A DNA stretch of 64,000 bases from Perognathus longimembris pacificus. Taxonomy: Eukaryota > Chordata > Mammalia > Rodentia > Heteromyidae. A program made the position numbers and the translations under genes. Numbering within the stretch: position 1 is the stretch's first letter; each line of letters opens with the position of its first letter. Below are positions 45,401-62,224 of this stretch, piece after piece. The stretch covers positions 38,967,378 to 39,031,377 of the forward strand of contig NC_063171.1 in the NCBI RefSeq assembly GCF_023159225.1, read 5' to 3'. Below the pieces are notes generated by a model that did not search any database, was not told the origin of the DNA, and saw only the letters and a list, made by a program, of their open reading frames with translations.

Positions 45401-45533
45401 CCTACAGCTGCATTCTGAGAACTCTGTTTCTGGACAAAGTCCTCCCTTGCCCCAGCAGCCCCCAGTCCCATGGAGGCACATGCTTCCCCCCATTCTGCCT
45501 AGACAGATGTTTCAGGACAGAGGACAGATGTGA
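38976..45533 (+). CDS. SH2D2A: SH2D2A (TSAd/VRAP), T-cell adapter, complete in 8 coding exons
   Basis: Coding exons: 38976-39009, 39558-39718, 40455-40642, 41554-41643, 41813-41981, 43053-43202, 43402-43689, 45390-45533; 1224 nt, open for 407 residues (human about 389). The N-terminus is MEFPLAQICPQG. An SH2 domain spans about residues 120-208 (WFHGFITRREAERLL; CYLVRFSES with phosphotyrosine-binding Arg145). A proline-rich motif (RPKPPIPAKP, about 270-279) can bind SH3 domains. Tyrosines follow in IYHEP, FYAMG and IYAEV (about 306, 316, 331), counterparts of sites phosphorylated by Lck in the human protein. TSAd is a cytosolic adapter for Lck in T cells and for VEGFR2 in endothelium. The C-terminus ends early compared with human; see exon 8. 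Confidence 0.96.
40455..41981 (+). CDS. SH2D2A: SH2D2A exons 3-5: SH2 domain
   Basis: Exon 3 ends in WFHGFITRR, exon 4 encodes EAERLLESQPQGCYLVRFSE, and exon 5 encodes CCRHFLLAQLRDGRHVVLGE through the end of the domain (PLARQ). All borders are GT-AG and in frame. The key SH2 residues are present. Confidence 0.95.
40891..41115 (-). repeat. (TG)n tail and type B SINE remnant, SH2D2A intron 3
   Basis: TG run at 40891-40948, then GGCTTGAACTCAGGGCC, CCACTTGAGCCACAGCTCC and the start of the 7SL-like half, which breaks off at about 41100. Confidence 0.85.
42369..42655 (-). repeat. (TG)n tail and type B SINE, SH2D2A intron 5
   Basis: TG run of about 60 bp at 42369-42431, then a diverged type B element in minus orientation ending CACTGGTGCCTGGC. 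Confidence 0.85.
44521..44765 (-). mobile_element. Type B SINE, SH2D2A intron 7
   Basis: GGGGCTTGAACTC, then TTGGAAATAAGAGTCTCATA and CTCAGCCTCCTGAGTAGCTA in reverse-complement order. Confidence 0.85.
45390..45533 (+). CDS. SH2D2A: SH2D2A exon 8: C-terminal tail with early stop
   Basis: The exon reads NPGDLQLHSENSVSGQSPPL onward and ends ...QDRGQM before TGA at 45531-45533. The next codons (CTC CCC CTT CAG CCT CCT) still resemble the human tail LPLGPPQ. The stop therefore looks like a TGG-to-TGA change that removes about eight residues. Confidence 0.88.
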   Translation, partial: NPGDLQLHSENSVSGQSPPLPQQPPVPWRHMLPPILPRQMFQDRGQM

Positions 45534-46430
45534 CTCCCCCTTCAGCCTCCTTCTTCAGTAAGTGGAAAGTCTGAGCTTGAAACATCAGGTCCACAGACCT
45601 CCATACAGACCTAGATGCCCTTCTCAGGGAATGTGGATGAAACAACCACAGGTGATCAAAGCTGGGAAGGACCTCAGCCCTCATCAATTGCAAGGATGGC
45701 AAAGAGGTGTCATCTTGCATGCCAACTCTAATCCATTGGTTGTGGCTGCCTAGAGGGTTGCATTGGAAAGGATGTTAAGGTCACATCTGAACTCAGCAGA
45801 AAAGAGCATCGTGATTGATTAGTGATGTCTGCTGTGGATGCTGAAGAGAGAAGGAGCAGTTTTTCATTTGCTCTTACTGATCAAGTTCAACTTCCTCACT
45901 GGGCAGATAAGGAAATAAGGGCAGAGAGGGATAGTGACTTAGCCAAGGTCAAAGACTAGAACCCAGGCTTCCCTTTGTTCCTTGCTCAGTTTCTTATGGC
46001 ACATGCTCTAACTCTTCTCCACAGGATGTGACAAGAGATTTCCTCAGATAGAAAGCATCCCTGCTTTCCACATGGGGCCTGGATGCCAGTCCCCTCCTTT
46101 GGATACTAGCTTGGCCCTGAACATCGAAAGGTCTGGCTTCCACTAAGAAGCCTGAAGGTCAGAGGAGCAAATGTGGAGCCTGCCTCATCTTAGGAACAAG
46201 GGCTAGATGCTTGCCAATCCTCTGAGATGGTAAGAATTATGCTAGAAGGACCTGCTGGCTCTCGCTGTTCTGGTTTCTCCTCCTGGAGTCTAATTTCCTT
46301 GGCCTTCTGAGTCTCTGAGTCTGGGCCCTGGTCCAATGCTGCTGTTGTCTGAGGAATGGTTTGGTGAGCACAGATGTTAGAACTTATTTTGTTGATTGTC
46401 TGGCTAATAAATCATCACCAACAACCTCCC
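45534..46430 (+). other. SH2D2A: SH2D2A 3'UTR with AATAAA signal
   Basis: About 900 bp of 3'UTR contain a minus-strand MIR relic (about 45885-45975). AATAAA lies at 46406-46411, with a T/G-rich element soon after (about 46446-46475). Confidence 0.75.
45885..45975 (-). mobile_element. MIR fragment inside the SH2D2A 3'UTR
   Basis: AACTTCCTCACTGGGCAGAT, GTGACTTAGCCAAGGTCA and AGAACCCAGGCTTCC are the reverse-complement landmarks of MIR. Confidence 0.7.
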
Positions 46431-47994
46431 CTCCACCGAGATCCAGGTTGTCCAGCCTCCTTTTGTCTGACTGTTTCTCTCTGACTTTCTCTGTGGTTCA
46501 GAGGTTCAGAGGGGTGAGAACAGGGGGTCCTGGGGGCTGGAAGATACCCGATTGAGGGTTATACCTGTGTGGGCTGAGGGCTGAGAGATACCAGGGCAAG
46601 GGACAGGGAACTCTGTTTGGAAAGCATTCCTTTCCTAGTTGGGTGGCTGAGTGGACATTCAAGGCAGAGGGGCAGCTGCATCATTTGGAGGTACCCAGAA
46701 AGACACACAAGGAGGAAAATGGTTCAGGGGCAGCCCCTCCACCTCCTCTCTACCCTCTCTGACAAGCACAAGACTTGGAGGGAGGGGGCCTTATAAGCCT
46801 ACATATGAAACCCTTTGAGTATGGCACCTCTAAAACAGCTTCAAGCCTCTCCTCTTCCTACCCTCTTGGACTTTTAGGCTCTTTTAGGAACTTCAGAGAC
46901 CCTTCATAACCAGGCTTATTTGCGGGGGGGGGGGTGGTCATGGGGCTTGAACTCACTCAGGACCCCATTCTTTCCCTTGCTCCTCTTGTTCTGTTTCCAC
47001 CCTTCTCTACCCAGACCCATTCAGGGCCAGTGTCCTGCCCCACTTGCTTTTCAACCACTGGACGCACCAATCCTGAGTCTCACCTCAGACTGGAGTCTTT
47101 GGAGGCCTGGTCCTCTGGGCTCAGAGCAGAGCTGGCAGGGAGTAGCTTAGGCAAAGTCATTCATGCAACAGTTTAGTTAAGGCAACCCATGCCTGTGTCT
47201 GCTTCCACAAGTCGCTCTGCCTGAAGCCCAGGGCCCGTCCGGCAGATTCTCGCCAACCACCTTCTGGAGGCCTGGGCATTGCCATCATCACACCACCCCC
47301 AGCCTGGCACTGTGGCTGGGCCAGCTCCAATGACTAGCCATTTCACTCCTTTCCACTCCAATGATGATCAGCTTAAGGAGAAATATGATGCTGAGTCAAC
47401 AGACTTGGGGTTCTATTTCCTTTGTCTATAGGTCTAGACCCCTCCTGAGCAAGAGGGGAGGAAGGCAGCAAGGAGCAGATGGCTCTGCTGAGTCAGGGAG
47501 GCTAAAATCGCAATGGAGTCTCAGATGAGACTCAGGAGTTGTTTCAAGGTGGATTCCTTGTGGCAGTGGAAGGGTACACTGTGGTTTGTTGTATACAGCA
47601 AGGGATGATGGGATCAGGTGAGAAACTAAAGGACTTCTCCATACTTCCAGATATAACAGAATGGCCAAGTGTGGAGAGGAGCAGAGAACAGGATAGGGTG
47701 GGGTCTAGGACCCTCTATCATTCTTCCTTTCCATGGGGCGGCAGCAGGATCCAGGGAATATGGCCGTCAAGGGGCCTGAGTTGCCATTTAGGCAGTGTGC
47801 TAGCTAGCTGTGCAGCCTTTTGGTCGGGGAGCCCTTTTCTGTGCTACTGTCTCCACATTCTTTATAAACAAAGAGCTCATGCCTGATTTGCATACTGGGT
47901 TCCTGAACAGAGGAGACTATTCCAACTCGGGGCTTTGACAAGCAGGCCTGCTAGAGCCAAAAGGAACTTCAAAGACCTTTCATAACCAGTTTTT

Positions 47995-48251
47995 GTTTGT
48001 TTGTTTGTTTGTTTTGGGGGGAAGGGGTGGTCATGAGGCTTGAACTCAGGGCCTGGGCACTGTCCCTGAACTGTTTTGGTCAAGGCTAGTGCTCTACCAC
48101 TTTGAGCAACAGCTCCACTTCCAGGTTGGGAGTGGTTAACTGGAGATTAGAGTTTCACAGGCTTTCCTGCCTGGGCTGGCTTTGAACTGCAATCTTCTGA
48201 TCTCAGTCTCCTGAGTTGCTAGGATTACAGAGTAAGCCACAAGCACCTAGC
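47995..48251 (-). mobile_element. Type B SINE, minus strand, with TSD
   Basis: ttcataaccagttttt at 47979-47994 and TTCATAACCAATTTTT at 48252-48267 flank the element. It has a (GTTT)n stretch as the complement of its tail. Confidence 0.9.
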
Positions 48252-48434
48252 TTCATAACCAATTTTTTACTTAGCTAGAGGAAACTGAGATCTAGGGAGG
48301 AGAGGTGCTGGGGAGCTGGAGGCAGTCAGGGCCAGGGTCCAGGTGCTGAGATCCCCATCCAGTGTTTTGATACCAAGAGACTCCTAGTAGACCACAGGAT
48401 GAGGTCCCAGGCCTGCTCAAAACTCCAGCTCCTG

Positions 48435-48645
48435 GGGCTGGGGATATAGCCTAGTGGCAAGAGTGCCTGCCTCGGATACACGAGGCCCTAGGTTCGATTC
48501 CCCAGCACCACATATACAGAAAATGGCCAGAAGAAGCGGCGCTGTGGCTCAAGTGGCAGAGTGCTAGCCTTGAGCGGGAAGAAGCCAGGGACAGTGCTCA
48601 GGCCCTGAGTCCAAGGCCCACGACTGGCCAAAAAAAAAAAAAAAA
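48435..48645 (+). mobile_element. Type A SINE, young GAGCGGGAAG subfamily, exact TSD
   Basis: aactccagctcctg lies at 48421-48434 and 48646-48659. It carries the diagnostic CTTGAGCGGGAAGAAGCC, CGGATACACGAGG and CCTAGGTTCGATTCC, plus a 3-bp AAG insertion. Confidence 0.95.
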
Positions 48646-48682
48646 AACTCCAGCTCCTGCCTGGCCTTGAAGTCCAAGGCAG

Positions 48683-48775
48683 TGAGCTGTGGGCATATTT
48701 CAGAGGTAGAGTGCTGGCCTAGCATGCACAGGTTCCATCTCTAGCACTGAAGGGGGGGGGGGGGGGGGCGGATAA
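48683..48775 (+). mobile_element. ID-like tRNA monomer
   Basis: TTTCAGAGGTAGAGTGCTGG, CTAGCATGCACAGGTTCC, then a G homopolymer of about 18. No right half follows. Confidence 0.65.
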
Positions 48776-49366
48776 AAGTCAAGGCAGCAAACCCTACCTA
48801 GAAGCATCCACCGCACCCTGACTTCACTACCAAGCTGAGGCCTGGGGCTGCTGTGAAACTTTAGGATGGAGTGGTTGAGTAACTTGAAGAGAGCAGGCTG
48901 GGCAATCAGGCTAAGACTTCCCTGACTCAAGCCTGGAGAGGGTACTCTCAGCTGACTCCGTCTTCCCATGGTCAACCTCCTTCTTCCTTCAAGCAGTCCC
49001 TTTCCGGCTCAGTCCACTCTTAGATCTATATGCAGGATGGTCGCTCACCCCAGATTAGATCCCCTCAGAGTGGAAGGCTTTGCCATGAGCTTCAAGCATT
49101 GCTCCTGCCACATGGTCTAGCTCCTCCCCCAGGCCTGGCTCCTTGGGTACTAGGGCTCTCCACATGTTTTTCCTGCTCCTTCCCTTTGCATCCCATTGGC
49201 TCCTCCAGTGAATATGAGACAGTCTCAAGAAGGCTGAAGTTTAAAGGCAACCTGGCCTCAGTGAAAGCCCCATCTTAGCACACAGGCTGGACAGAACAGC
49301 ATGTACCTGTGGTTACAGCTTTGTGATGGGTGTCACATAGAAGAATCTTGATCTGAAGTAGGACCT

Positions 49367-49370
<4 letters not shown>

Positions 49371-49428
<58 letters not shown>

Positions 49429-49531
49429 ACTTTTCTGAAAAATAACTAAAGCAAAAGGCTCAATTTAGAATGCCTGCCTAGCAAGTATAAGGACCCAAGT
49501 TCAGATCCCAGTACCTTAAAAAAAAAAAAAA
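49371..49531 (+). repeat. (GA)n microsatellite and ID-like monomer
   Basis: GA run at 49371-49427. An ID-like monomer at about 49455-49531 (GCCTGCCTAGCAAGTATAAG, AGTTCAGATCCC) ends in poly-A. Confidence 0.75.
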
Positions 49532-49648
49532 GTCAACCTGTGATTAGGGTCTGTGGGGAATGGAAAGCTGTGAACTCCCAAACCTCATCTGCCCTCATTC
49601 CACCAGTTGTCACCTTAGCTACCCCTGAAAACAAACTGAACATGGGTG

Positions 49649-49841
49649 GGCTAGGAATATGGCTTAGTGGTAGAGTGCTTGACTCGCATACATGAAGCAC
49701 TGGGTTCGATTCCCCAGCACCACACATATAGAAAACGGCCAGAGGTGGCGCTGTGCCTCAAGTGGTAGAGTGCTAACCTTGAGCAAAAAGAAGCCAGGGA
49801 CAGTGCTCAGGCCCTGAGTTGAAGCCCCAGGACTGGCAAAA
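49649..49841 (+). mobile_element. Type A SINE with TSD
   Basis: acaaactgaacatgggtgg (about 49630-49648) recurs as ACAAACTGAACATGGGGTGG after the tail (from about 49843). Confidence 0.92.
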
Positions 49842-49955
49842 AACAAACTGAACATGGGGTGGACAGAAATAACAGGCAGCATGCAATTAGGGTGTTTCAG
49901 CATCCTCACCACTGTCCCCAGCCAGAGTCTAGGCTCACCCCTCAATAGGTTGGGG

Positions 49956-49957
<2 letters not shown>

Positions 49958-49999
<42 letters not shown>

Positions 50000-50245
50000 C
50001 CACGTGTGCATGCGCATGCTATTGGGGCTTGAACTTAGGGCCCAGGTGCTCTCCTTTAGCTTTTTCCACTGAAGGCTGGCACTCTACCACTTGAGCCACA
50101 CCTCCAGTTCCAGCTTTTTACTGCCTAAATAAAGATAAGAGTATTATGGGTCTGTCTGCCTGGGCTGGCTTCAAACCATGATCTTCAGATCTCAGTCTCC
50201 TAACTAGCTAGAATTTCAGACGCTGTGTCACCAGCACCTAGCAGA
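49958..50245 (-). repeat. (TG)n tail and type B SINE
   Basis: TG run at 49958-49997, then the right-half and 7SL-half complements. Confidence 0.85.
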
Positions 50246-50834
50246 CCGAGGTTTCTGACAGCAAGCCCAGCACCCCTATTGGGTGACAAGAAGGCTGAAC
50301 CTTCCACCGGGGCAGTGCGCAGAGGCATGAAATGCCCTCATTGTGACACGTTCCCATCTTGGTTTGGTTTATAAGGCTGATGTTCCTAAGACTTCAGCTT
50401 CCTCAGCAATACTCTATGCCCAGGCTTTGCGCTGGTCCTTCTGACCTCCCACCTGGGTATCTAGATCCATTTCCTCCTTTGGCTGCCGCTGCCATGCCAG
50501 TATTAGCCAAATACCATTCTATTGCTTCTCATCCCTCCCTCCTTTATCCCTCACTAATCAGAATGAGTATCTCCAATAAAGCCCCCCAGTAAAATTACTC
50601 CATTTTCTGACCTGGTAATATTTCCTTTAGTGGCCAAGAAATTCCAGCCACTAAATAAAATGTCATCTCTGATAAGACTAAAAAGTGACTGCTTATTAAA
50701 AAAAAAAAATGTGGCTTAAGACTACTTGAGAACTGAAGGGGGATGCAAGAGGATTCAGATAGTCTAATTCTACCCACCTTACCCCTCCTGATCACAGTGC
50801 TTCAAAAATGATAACTTCTAAATGAGAGCTACAG

Positions 50835-51049
50835 GGCTGGGAATATGGCCTAATCGGAAAGCACTCGCCTTGTATACATGAAGCCCTGGGTTCGATTCCT
50901 CAGCACCACATATATAGAAAAAAGCAGGAAGTGGTGCTGTGGCTCAAGAGGTAGAGTGCTAGCCGTGAGCAAAAAGAAGCCAGGACAGTGCTCAGGCCCT
51001 GAGTCCACGCCCCAGGACTGGCAACAAAAACAAAACAAATAAACAAAAA
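50835..51049 (+). mobile_element. Type A SINE with exact TSD
   Basis: taaatgagagctacag lies at 50819-50834 and 51050-51065. The tail is a mixed (ACAAA)n rather than pure poly-A. Confidence 0.95.
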
Positions 51050-51911
51050 TAAATGAGAGCTACAGAATGGAAGAGGGTGGGAGCTCACTTGGGGATCATG
51101 AATCTTCTGGGTCCTGCTGAACTCACCCCATCACCTAAGGCACTGTGTAGGGGCAGATCTCAGCTTTCAGCCCTGGCCTTGGGGGACAGTGGGAGTGTGG
51201 CCAGAACTGATGCTCCTTACTAAAGGCTGGCTGGATGCACAGATTTGGACAACCACAGCCTAGCCCGAGTGTCCCCCTGGGATGCAGGAGCCCTGTCTGG
51301 CTCCAACACAAAGTAGGTCAGATTTCAGATAAGCGGGTGATTTTCCTGTAAGTGATGAAACCCTCCAATGTACTTAATGAGAAACAGACTCCATAACTTA
51401 CCCAGCACACAACCAGAAGCAGCAGGGTGGGATGCTTCATGCTGCCTCATCCTTCTTAGCCCCAAGTTCTCCCCAAACCTCTTCAAACTGCTGGTGGCCT
51501 TGGGACACCTGTTACCAGGACTGGTGAACATTAATTCTCTTCTGTTCCCTGCAGCAGTGGGTACAGGCATCTGATGCCACCTGCATCCCAAGGCTCTTAG
51601 GCAATAGCTCCTTCAGCCCTTTCCTACAGGAAACAATGGCAGCTAAGCCCTCCTGCATATGCTTGCACACTTAGTGACCATCCTTAAACAATGCCCTCAG
51701 GGAGGAATCATGCTTTCTGCCCTGATACGCTAAGCAACACACTGTTCTTCCAGTTAACTGGAGTCTGCAGACACTGACACTTCCCCTCCCAAACAAAATT
51801 TAGGAGTCCAGAAGTCACCAGGGAGATCTGTTTAGCTCTCACCTTTTGACAGGTATTTGTGCTATTCTACTTCCTGCTGGATGTTATTTTATGTTTAACA
51901 AGGCTTTTGTG

Positions 51912-52109
51912 GGGGCTGGGAACATGGCCTAGTTGGTAAAGTGCTCACCTCATATACATGAAGCCCTGGATTCAATTCCTCACCACCACATATACAGAAA
52001 AAGCCGGAAGTAGCGCTGTGGCTCAAGTGGTAGAGAGCTAGTCTTGAGCAAAAAGAGAAGACAGGGACAGTGGTCAGGTCCTGAGTTCAAGCCCCAGGAC
52101 TGGCAAAAG
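51912..52109 (+). mobile_element. Type A SINE with exact TSD
   Basis: aacaaggcttttgtg lies at 51897-51911 and 52110-52124. Confidence 0.95.
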
Positions 52110-52239
52110 AACAAGGCTTTTGTGCCACAGAAGCAAATTCCTGACATCCCTCATCTCCGAATTTGGGATCATAGGCCCCTCTAAAGACCATCTTGCCAAA
52201 TGAAACCCCTTTGTATAAGGGGAGAAGAAGGGGAGGGGA

Positions 52240-52650
52240 GGGATTCGATCCAGGCACTCTAGGTTGTAGGACTTGAACTCAGTGCCTGGGCGCAGTCCTT
52301 GAGCTTTTCTGCTCAAGGCCTAGGACTCTACCCCTTTGACCCACAGCTCCACTTCCAGTTTTCTGGTGGTTAATTGGAGATAATAGTCTCATAAACTTTG
52401 TTGCCCAGGCTGGCTTCAAAATCTCAATCCTCACACCTCAGCCTCCTAAGTAGCTGGGATTACAGGTGTGAGCCATCAGCACCTGGCTGTAACACTCTTA
52501 TTTCCAATCAACCACAAAAAGCTGAAAGTGTAGCTGTTGTGAGTGAAAAAGCTCAGAGACAGTGTCCAGGCCCCGAGTTCAGCCCTAGGGCTGGCACAAA
52601 AGGAAAGAAGGGAGGAAGGGAAAGAGAAAGGGAAAGGGAAAGGAATCATC
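52240..52650. mobile_element. Minus-strand type B SINE joined to a plus-strand right half
   Basis: The minus element is at 52240-52490 (GTTGCCCAGGCTGGCTTC, TGGGATTACAGGTGTGAGCC). From about 52491 a plus-strand right half (ACACTCTTATTTCCAATCAA) runs into a GGAA/GAAA tail. Confidence 0.8.
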
Positions 52651-52815
52651 CTGCCCCCGACAAAACTGTGCATACAACTAGGATCTTCAAAGGTCACAGG
52701 TCCAGTTGAAATAGTGGACAGAGAGGAAGAAGCCGAACAATGGCCAAAAATGACTCAGGATACAGTGAGGAGTACTTCACACAAACTCAACACAGAGATC
52801 TGCCTGTGGAAGGCA

Positions 52816-58890
<6,075 letters not shown>

Positions 58891-59307
58891 CTATAGACAA
58901 AAAGAAAATTAAACAACAACAAAAACCTGAGGACCCAGGGGTGAGAGGTCAAGGTCTGCCCAGAAACAGGACAAACCTCATCAACGAGGCTCAGGAGCAA
59001 TTCCCACACTCCAGCACCTCAGATGGGCCAGTTAAAGGTAGAGATCAAGGACCTGCCCTCTAGTTCACCACCTTGCAACTTTGTGATCTGCACTGCACAA
59101 GCACCGGTACTCTTTAGGGAAGGGTGACAAGGTATAAAGGCATTCTTTCCTGCTCAATCTACACCCTGCTCTTTTAGTTGCTTTCCAAGGGCAACTCCTA
59201 CCCTGACTCTCCTACTCCGAACACCCCTACAGACTCTATAGGAGCAGGGAAGAGAGGGCATGAGGCCTGTTATCCCTGCTTTCATTCTAGTTAGGCCTTC
59301 CATACAC

Positions 59308-59535
59308 AGAGACTGTTTTTTTTGTTTTTGTTTTTTGCCAGTCAGTCCTGGGGCTTGAACTCAGGGCCTGAGCACTGTCCCTGGCTTGTTTTTGCTCAAG
59401 GCTAGCACTCTGCCACTTGAGCCACAGCACCACTTCTGGCTGTTTTCTATATATGTGGTGCTGAGGAATCGAACCCAGGGCTTCATGTGTACGAGGCAAG
59501 CACTCTCTTTGCCATTGGAACATATTCCCAGCCCC
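59308..59535 (-). mobile_element. Type A SINE, minus strand
   Basis: Flanked by AGAGACTGTTTT and AGAGACTGTCTTTT near-duplications. Both halves are present. Confidence 0.9.
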
Positions 59536-59594
59536 AAGAGACTGTCTTTTAATAGGAAGGGAAGATGTAGATCTCTGATATAAAATAAACTTCT

Positions 59595-59812
59595 TTTTTT
59601 TTTTTTTTTTTTTTTTTTTGGCCAGTCCTGGGCCTTGGACTCAGGGCCTGAGCACTGTCCCTGGCTTCTTCCCGCTCAAGGCTAGCACTCTGCCACTTGA
59701 GCCACAGCGCCGCTTCTGGCCGTTTTCTGTATATGTGGTGCTGGGGAATCGAACCTAGGGCCTCGTGTATCCGAGGCAGGCACTCTTGCCACTAGGCTAT
59801 ATCCCCAGCCCT
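59595..59812 (-). mobile_element. Type A SINE, young GAGCGGGAAG subfamily, minus strand, exact TSD
   Basis: gatataaaataaacttct lies at 59577-59594 and 59813-59830. The diagnostic CTTCTTCCCGCTCAAGGC is the complement of the subfamily motif. Confidence 0.96.
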
Positions 59813-60086
59813 GATATAAAATAAACTTCTATTTAAGCATTACAGAACATATAAAGCTGCTAACAAACTATGTTCATGTTGCCAGATTTTTACTGTAGAA
59901 ACTTGCCAATTCCCCTCTGAGGTGAGCTGCTTGCGTGCTATTGCAGACAGTAGAGGAAGAATAGGTAGAGGACAGGCCAAAACCCTGTACCTAGCAACTG
60001 TTTCTTCCTTGCTGGTACCTTTGCCCAAAACTCCAAGAAATGTCCCTCTAAGAATATCCATCTTATAGTGCATTAAATGGAAACAG

Positions 60087-60755
60087 GGCCAGGCTCTGGT
60101 GGCTCATGCCTGTAATCCTAGCTACTTAGGAGGCTGAGATCTGAGGACCATGGTTCAAAGCCAGCCCAGGCAGGGAAATCCAGTTAACCATCAAAACCTG
60201 GTAGTAGAGCTGTGGCTCAAGTGGTAGTGTGCTAAGGTAAGCACAAAGAGGCTCAGGGACAGCATCCAGGTTCTAAGTTCAAGCCCCAGAACCAATATCA
60301 AAAGAAAAAAAAAAGTGGAATCACCATATTTCTTGGTTATTTTGGAATTTTTTGTTTTCTTTTTAGTGCTAGAGACCAAATCAAGGCCTCATGCATACTA
60401 GGCAAGAACTCTGAAACTGAGCCACACCTTCAGCCCTTTGTGTGCTAGTTAATTTTGAGATGGGGCCTCACTAGTTGCCCAAAAAAGAAAAAAAAAAGGA
60501 AACAGCCTTAATATTCACACTACATAAAAAGTATATACAAAAATCTATTCCAAGCCAGCAATCATCATGCATTCCTACAACCCCAGCTACTCAGGAGATA
60601 GAGTTAAGAGGCCAGCTTATGCAAAGGTATGAGACCTTACCTGAAAAATAAACTAAAAGGAAAAAGACTGGGGCATGGCTCGAGTGGTAGAGCACTAAGG
60701 CTCTCAATTCAATCCCCACCACCAAAAAAGATAAAAGAAAAAGTAATAAAAGGAA
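60087..60755. mobile_element. Type B SINE and older B1/ID-like fragments
   Basis: Plus-strand type B at 60087-60314. Minus-strand ID/Alu-like fragment at about 60345-60490 (AAATCAAGGCCTCATGCATA, GAGATGGGGCCTCAC). Plus-strand B1+ID-like element at about 60535-60755 (CATTCCTACAACCCCAGCTA ... GGCTCGAGTGGTAGAGCA). Confidence 0.7.
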
Positions 60756-60759
60756 TCCT

Positions 60760-61265
60760 CCAGGAGCAAGATGGCCCTGCCCGGGGTGGAGGCTCGAAGA
60801 ACCCAGCGCTAGCTAGGTCTGTCCCCCCGCCCCCGCCCACCTGCAGGCCCTTCCTTCAGTACCCCTAGCGCCCCGCAGATGTGTGTCGACTTTGCTCGCT
60901 GCGGCCATGGGGTCTTCCAGTAAAGCCTAGGCTGTGAGACTTCCAGCCACTCCTTGAATTCCAGGTGGCCCTTTTTTTCCAGCGGGTACCTGCAGGAGTG
61001 GGGAGGCATGGCCTCCCCCTAGGCCGGCACCTCTACTGGCTGCTCTGCACTGTCATCTTAAACCTGAGTCAAGGGGCTGGGGATATGGCCTAGTGGCAAG
61101 AGTGCCTGCCTCAGATACATGAGGCCCTAGGTTCGATTCCCCAGCACCACATATACGGAAAACGGCCAGAAGCGGCGCTGTGGCTCAAGTGGCAGAGTGC
61201 TAGCCTTGAGCGGGAAGAAGCCAGGGACCGTGCTCAGGCCCTGAGTCCAAGGCCCAGGACTGGCG

Positions 61266-61296
<31 letters not shown>

Positions 61297-61788
61297 GTCA
61301 AACAGGGGTATCCACACCAGATAAGCTGTCAGTGAGCACCTCAACTTTACTGTGCTGGTTGGTGGAAGAGTTTGTAGTGGCAGAAAAGTGCACCCCATGC
61401 TCTAGTTTCCAGGCTAAAACCACCCCTGAGTGTGCTTCTGCAGAGTATGTGGGGGAAATTCACATGCAGTTCATCTAAGAGGAATGAGTTCAAAAGCTGC
61501 CGCTCAGTTCTGATGGAACAATTATTCTGGAAATTCGAAGGGGCTGTGGAGGCTTGTGGCATTGGTCTTCACCTGCCTGGTGATCATTCGTCAACGACAG
61601 TTGGACAGAAAGGCTAAAGGTCCAGAAGCAAATATAGCTACATTTCAGCCTATTATCCTGGGTATTACAGACCATATCTCACACAGAGAAGTGGAGTGCA
61701 CTGATTTGCACCCTTGGTTCTTTGGAGCCTTGTGGTCTCTCCCCCATCTTCTTTCAAGATCATTGATGCGTATAATAAAGAGTAAAAT

Positions 61789-61820
<32 letters not shown>
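60760..61820 (+). pseudogene. JTB: JTB processed pseudogene, split by a SINE
   Basis: The intronless copy matches the remembered JTB (jumping translocation breakpoint protein, a small membrane protein) in order: GLPLGRHLYWLL, then after the SINE LCWLVEEFVVAEK, then SSSKRNEFKSCRS, then LVIIRQRQLDRKA. It has the hallmarks of retroposition: no introns, AATAAA at 61774-61779 and a poly-A tail from 61792. The start codon position reads GTA (60986-60988), there are at least two frameshifts (near 61455 and 61552) and a 3-bp loss. It is not expected to code. It lies in a PRCC intron, antisense to PRCC. The 5'UTR limit is approximate. Confidence 0.87.
61073..61288 (+). mobile_element. Type A SINE, young GAGCGGGAAG subfamily, inside the JTB pseudogene
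   Basis: aaacctgagtcaa lies at 61060-61072 and 61289-61301. Removing the element restores a continuous JTB-like alignment, so the SINE is younger than the pseudogene. Confidence 0.96.
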
Positions 61821-61822
<2 letters not shown>

Positions 61823-62026
61823 GGGCTGGGAATATGACCTAGTGGCAAGAGAGCTCGCCTCATATATATGAAGCCCTGGGTTCGATTCTCCAGCACCACA
61901 TATCTAGAAAACGGCCAGAAGTGGCACTGTGGCTCAAGTGGCAGAGTGCTAGCCTTGAGCAAAAAAGAAGCCAGGGACAGTGCTCAGACCCTGAGTCCAA
62001 ACCCCAGGACTGGCCAAAAAAAAGTA
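61821..62026 (+). mobile_element. Type A SINE at the pseudogene poly-A tail
   Basis: It starts GGGCTGGGAATATGACC directly after the pseudogene A-tail; AAAAAAAGTA flanks both ends. Confidence 0.9.
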
Positions 62027-62224
62027 AAAACATCCAGGACAGAGTATGTATTTTTCTACAGCAGTATTCATAGGATGCATTTCAATATTTCAAGGTCCTC
62101 TAGAATATTTTAATGCTTTAACTTGTAAATACTGCCTCAATGGTGTCTAAAACTACATCAACTCTCAATTTGTTATTTGTTTTCTATATGTAAATACAGT
62201 GGTTTCTTAGATGGCTTTGTTTTC

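Larger units (their letters stand above)
46431..52815. other. SH2D2A-PRCC intergenic region
   Basis: The two genes converge here. About half of the 6.4 kb is SINE and microsatellite. The unique stretches 46.45-47.97, 50.26-50.82 and 51.07-51.90 kb have no coding frame I can support. Confidence 0.7.
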
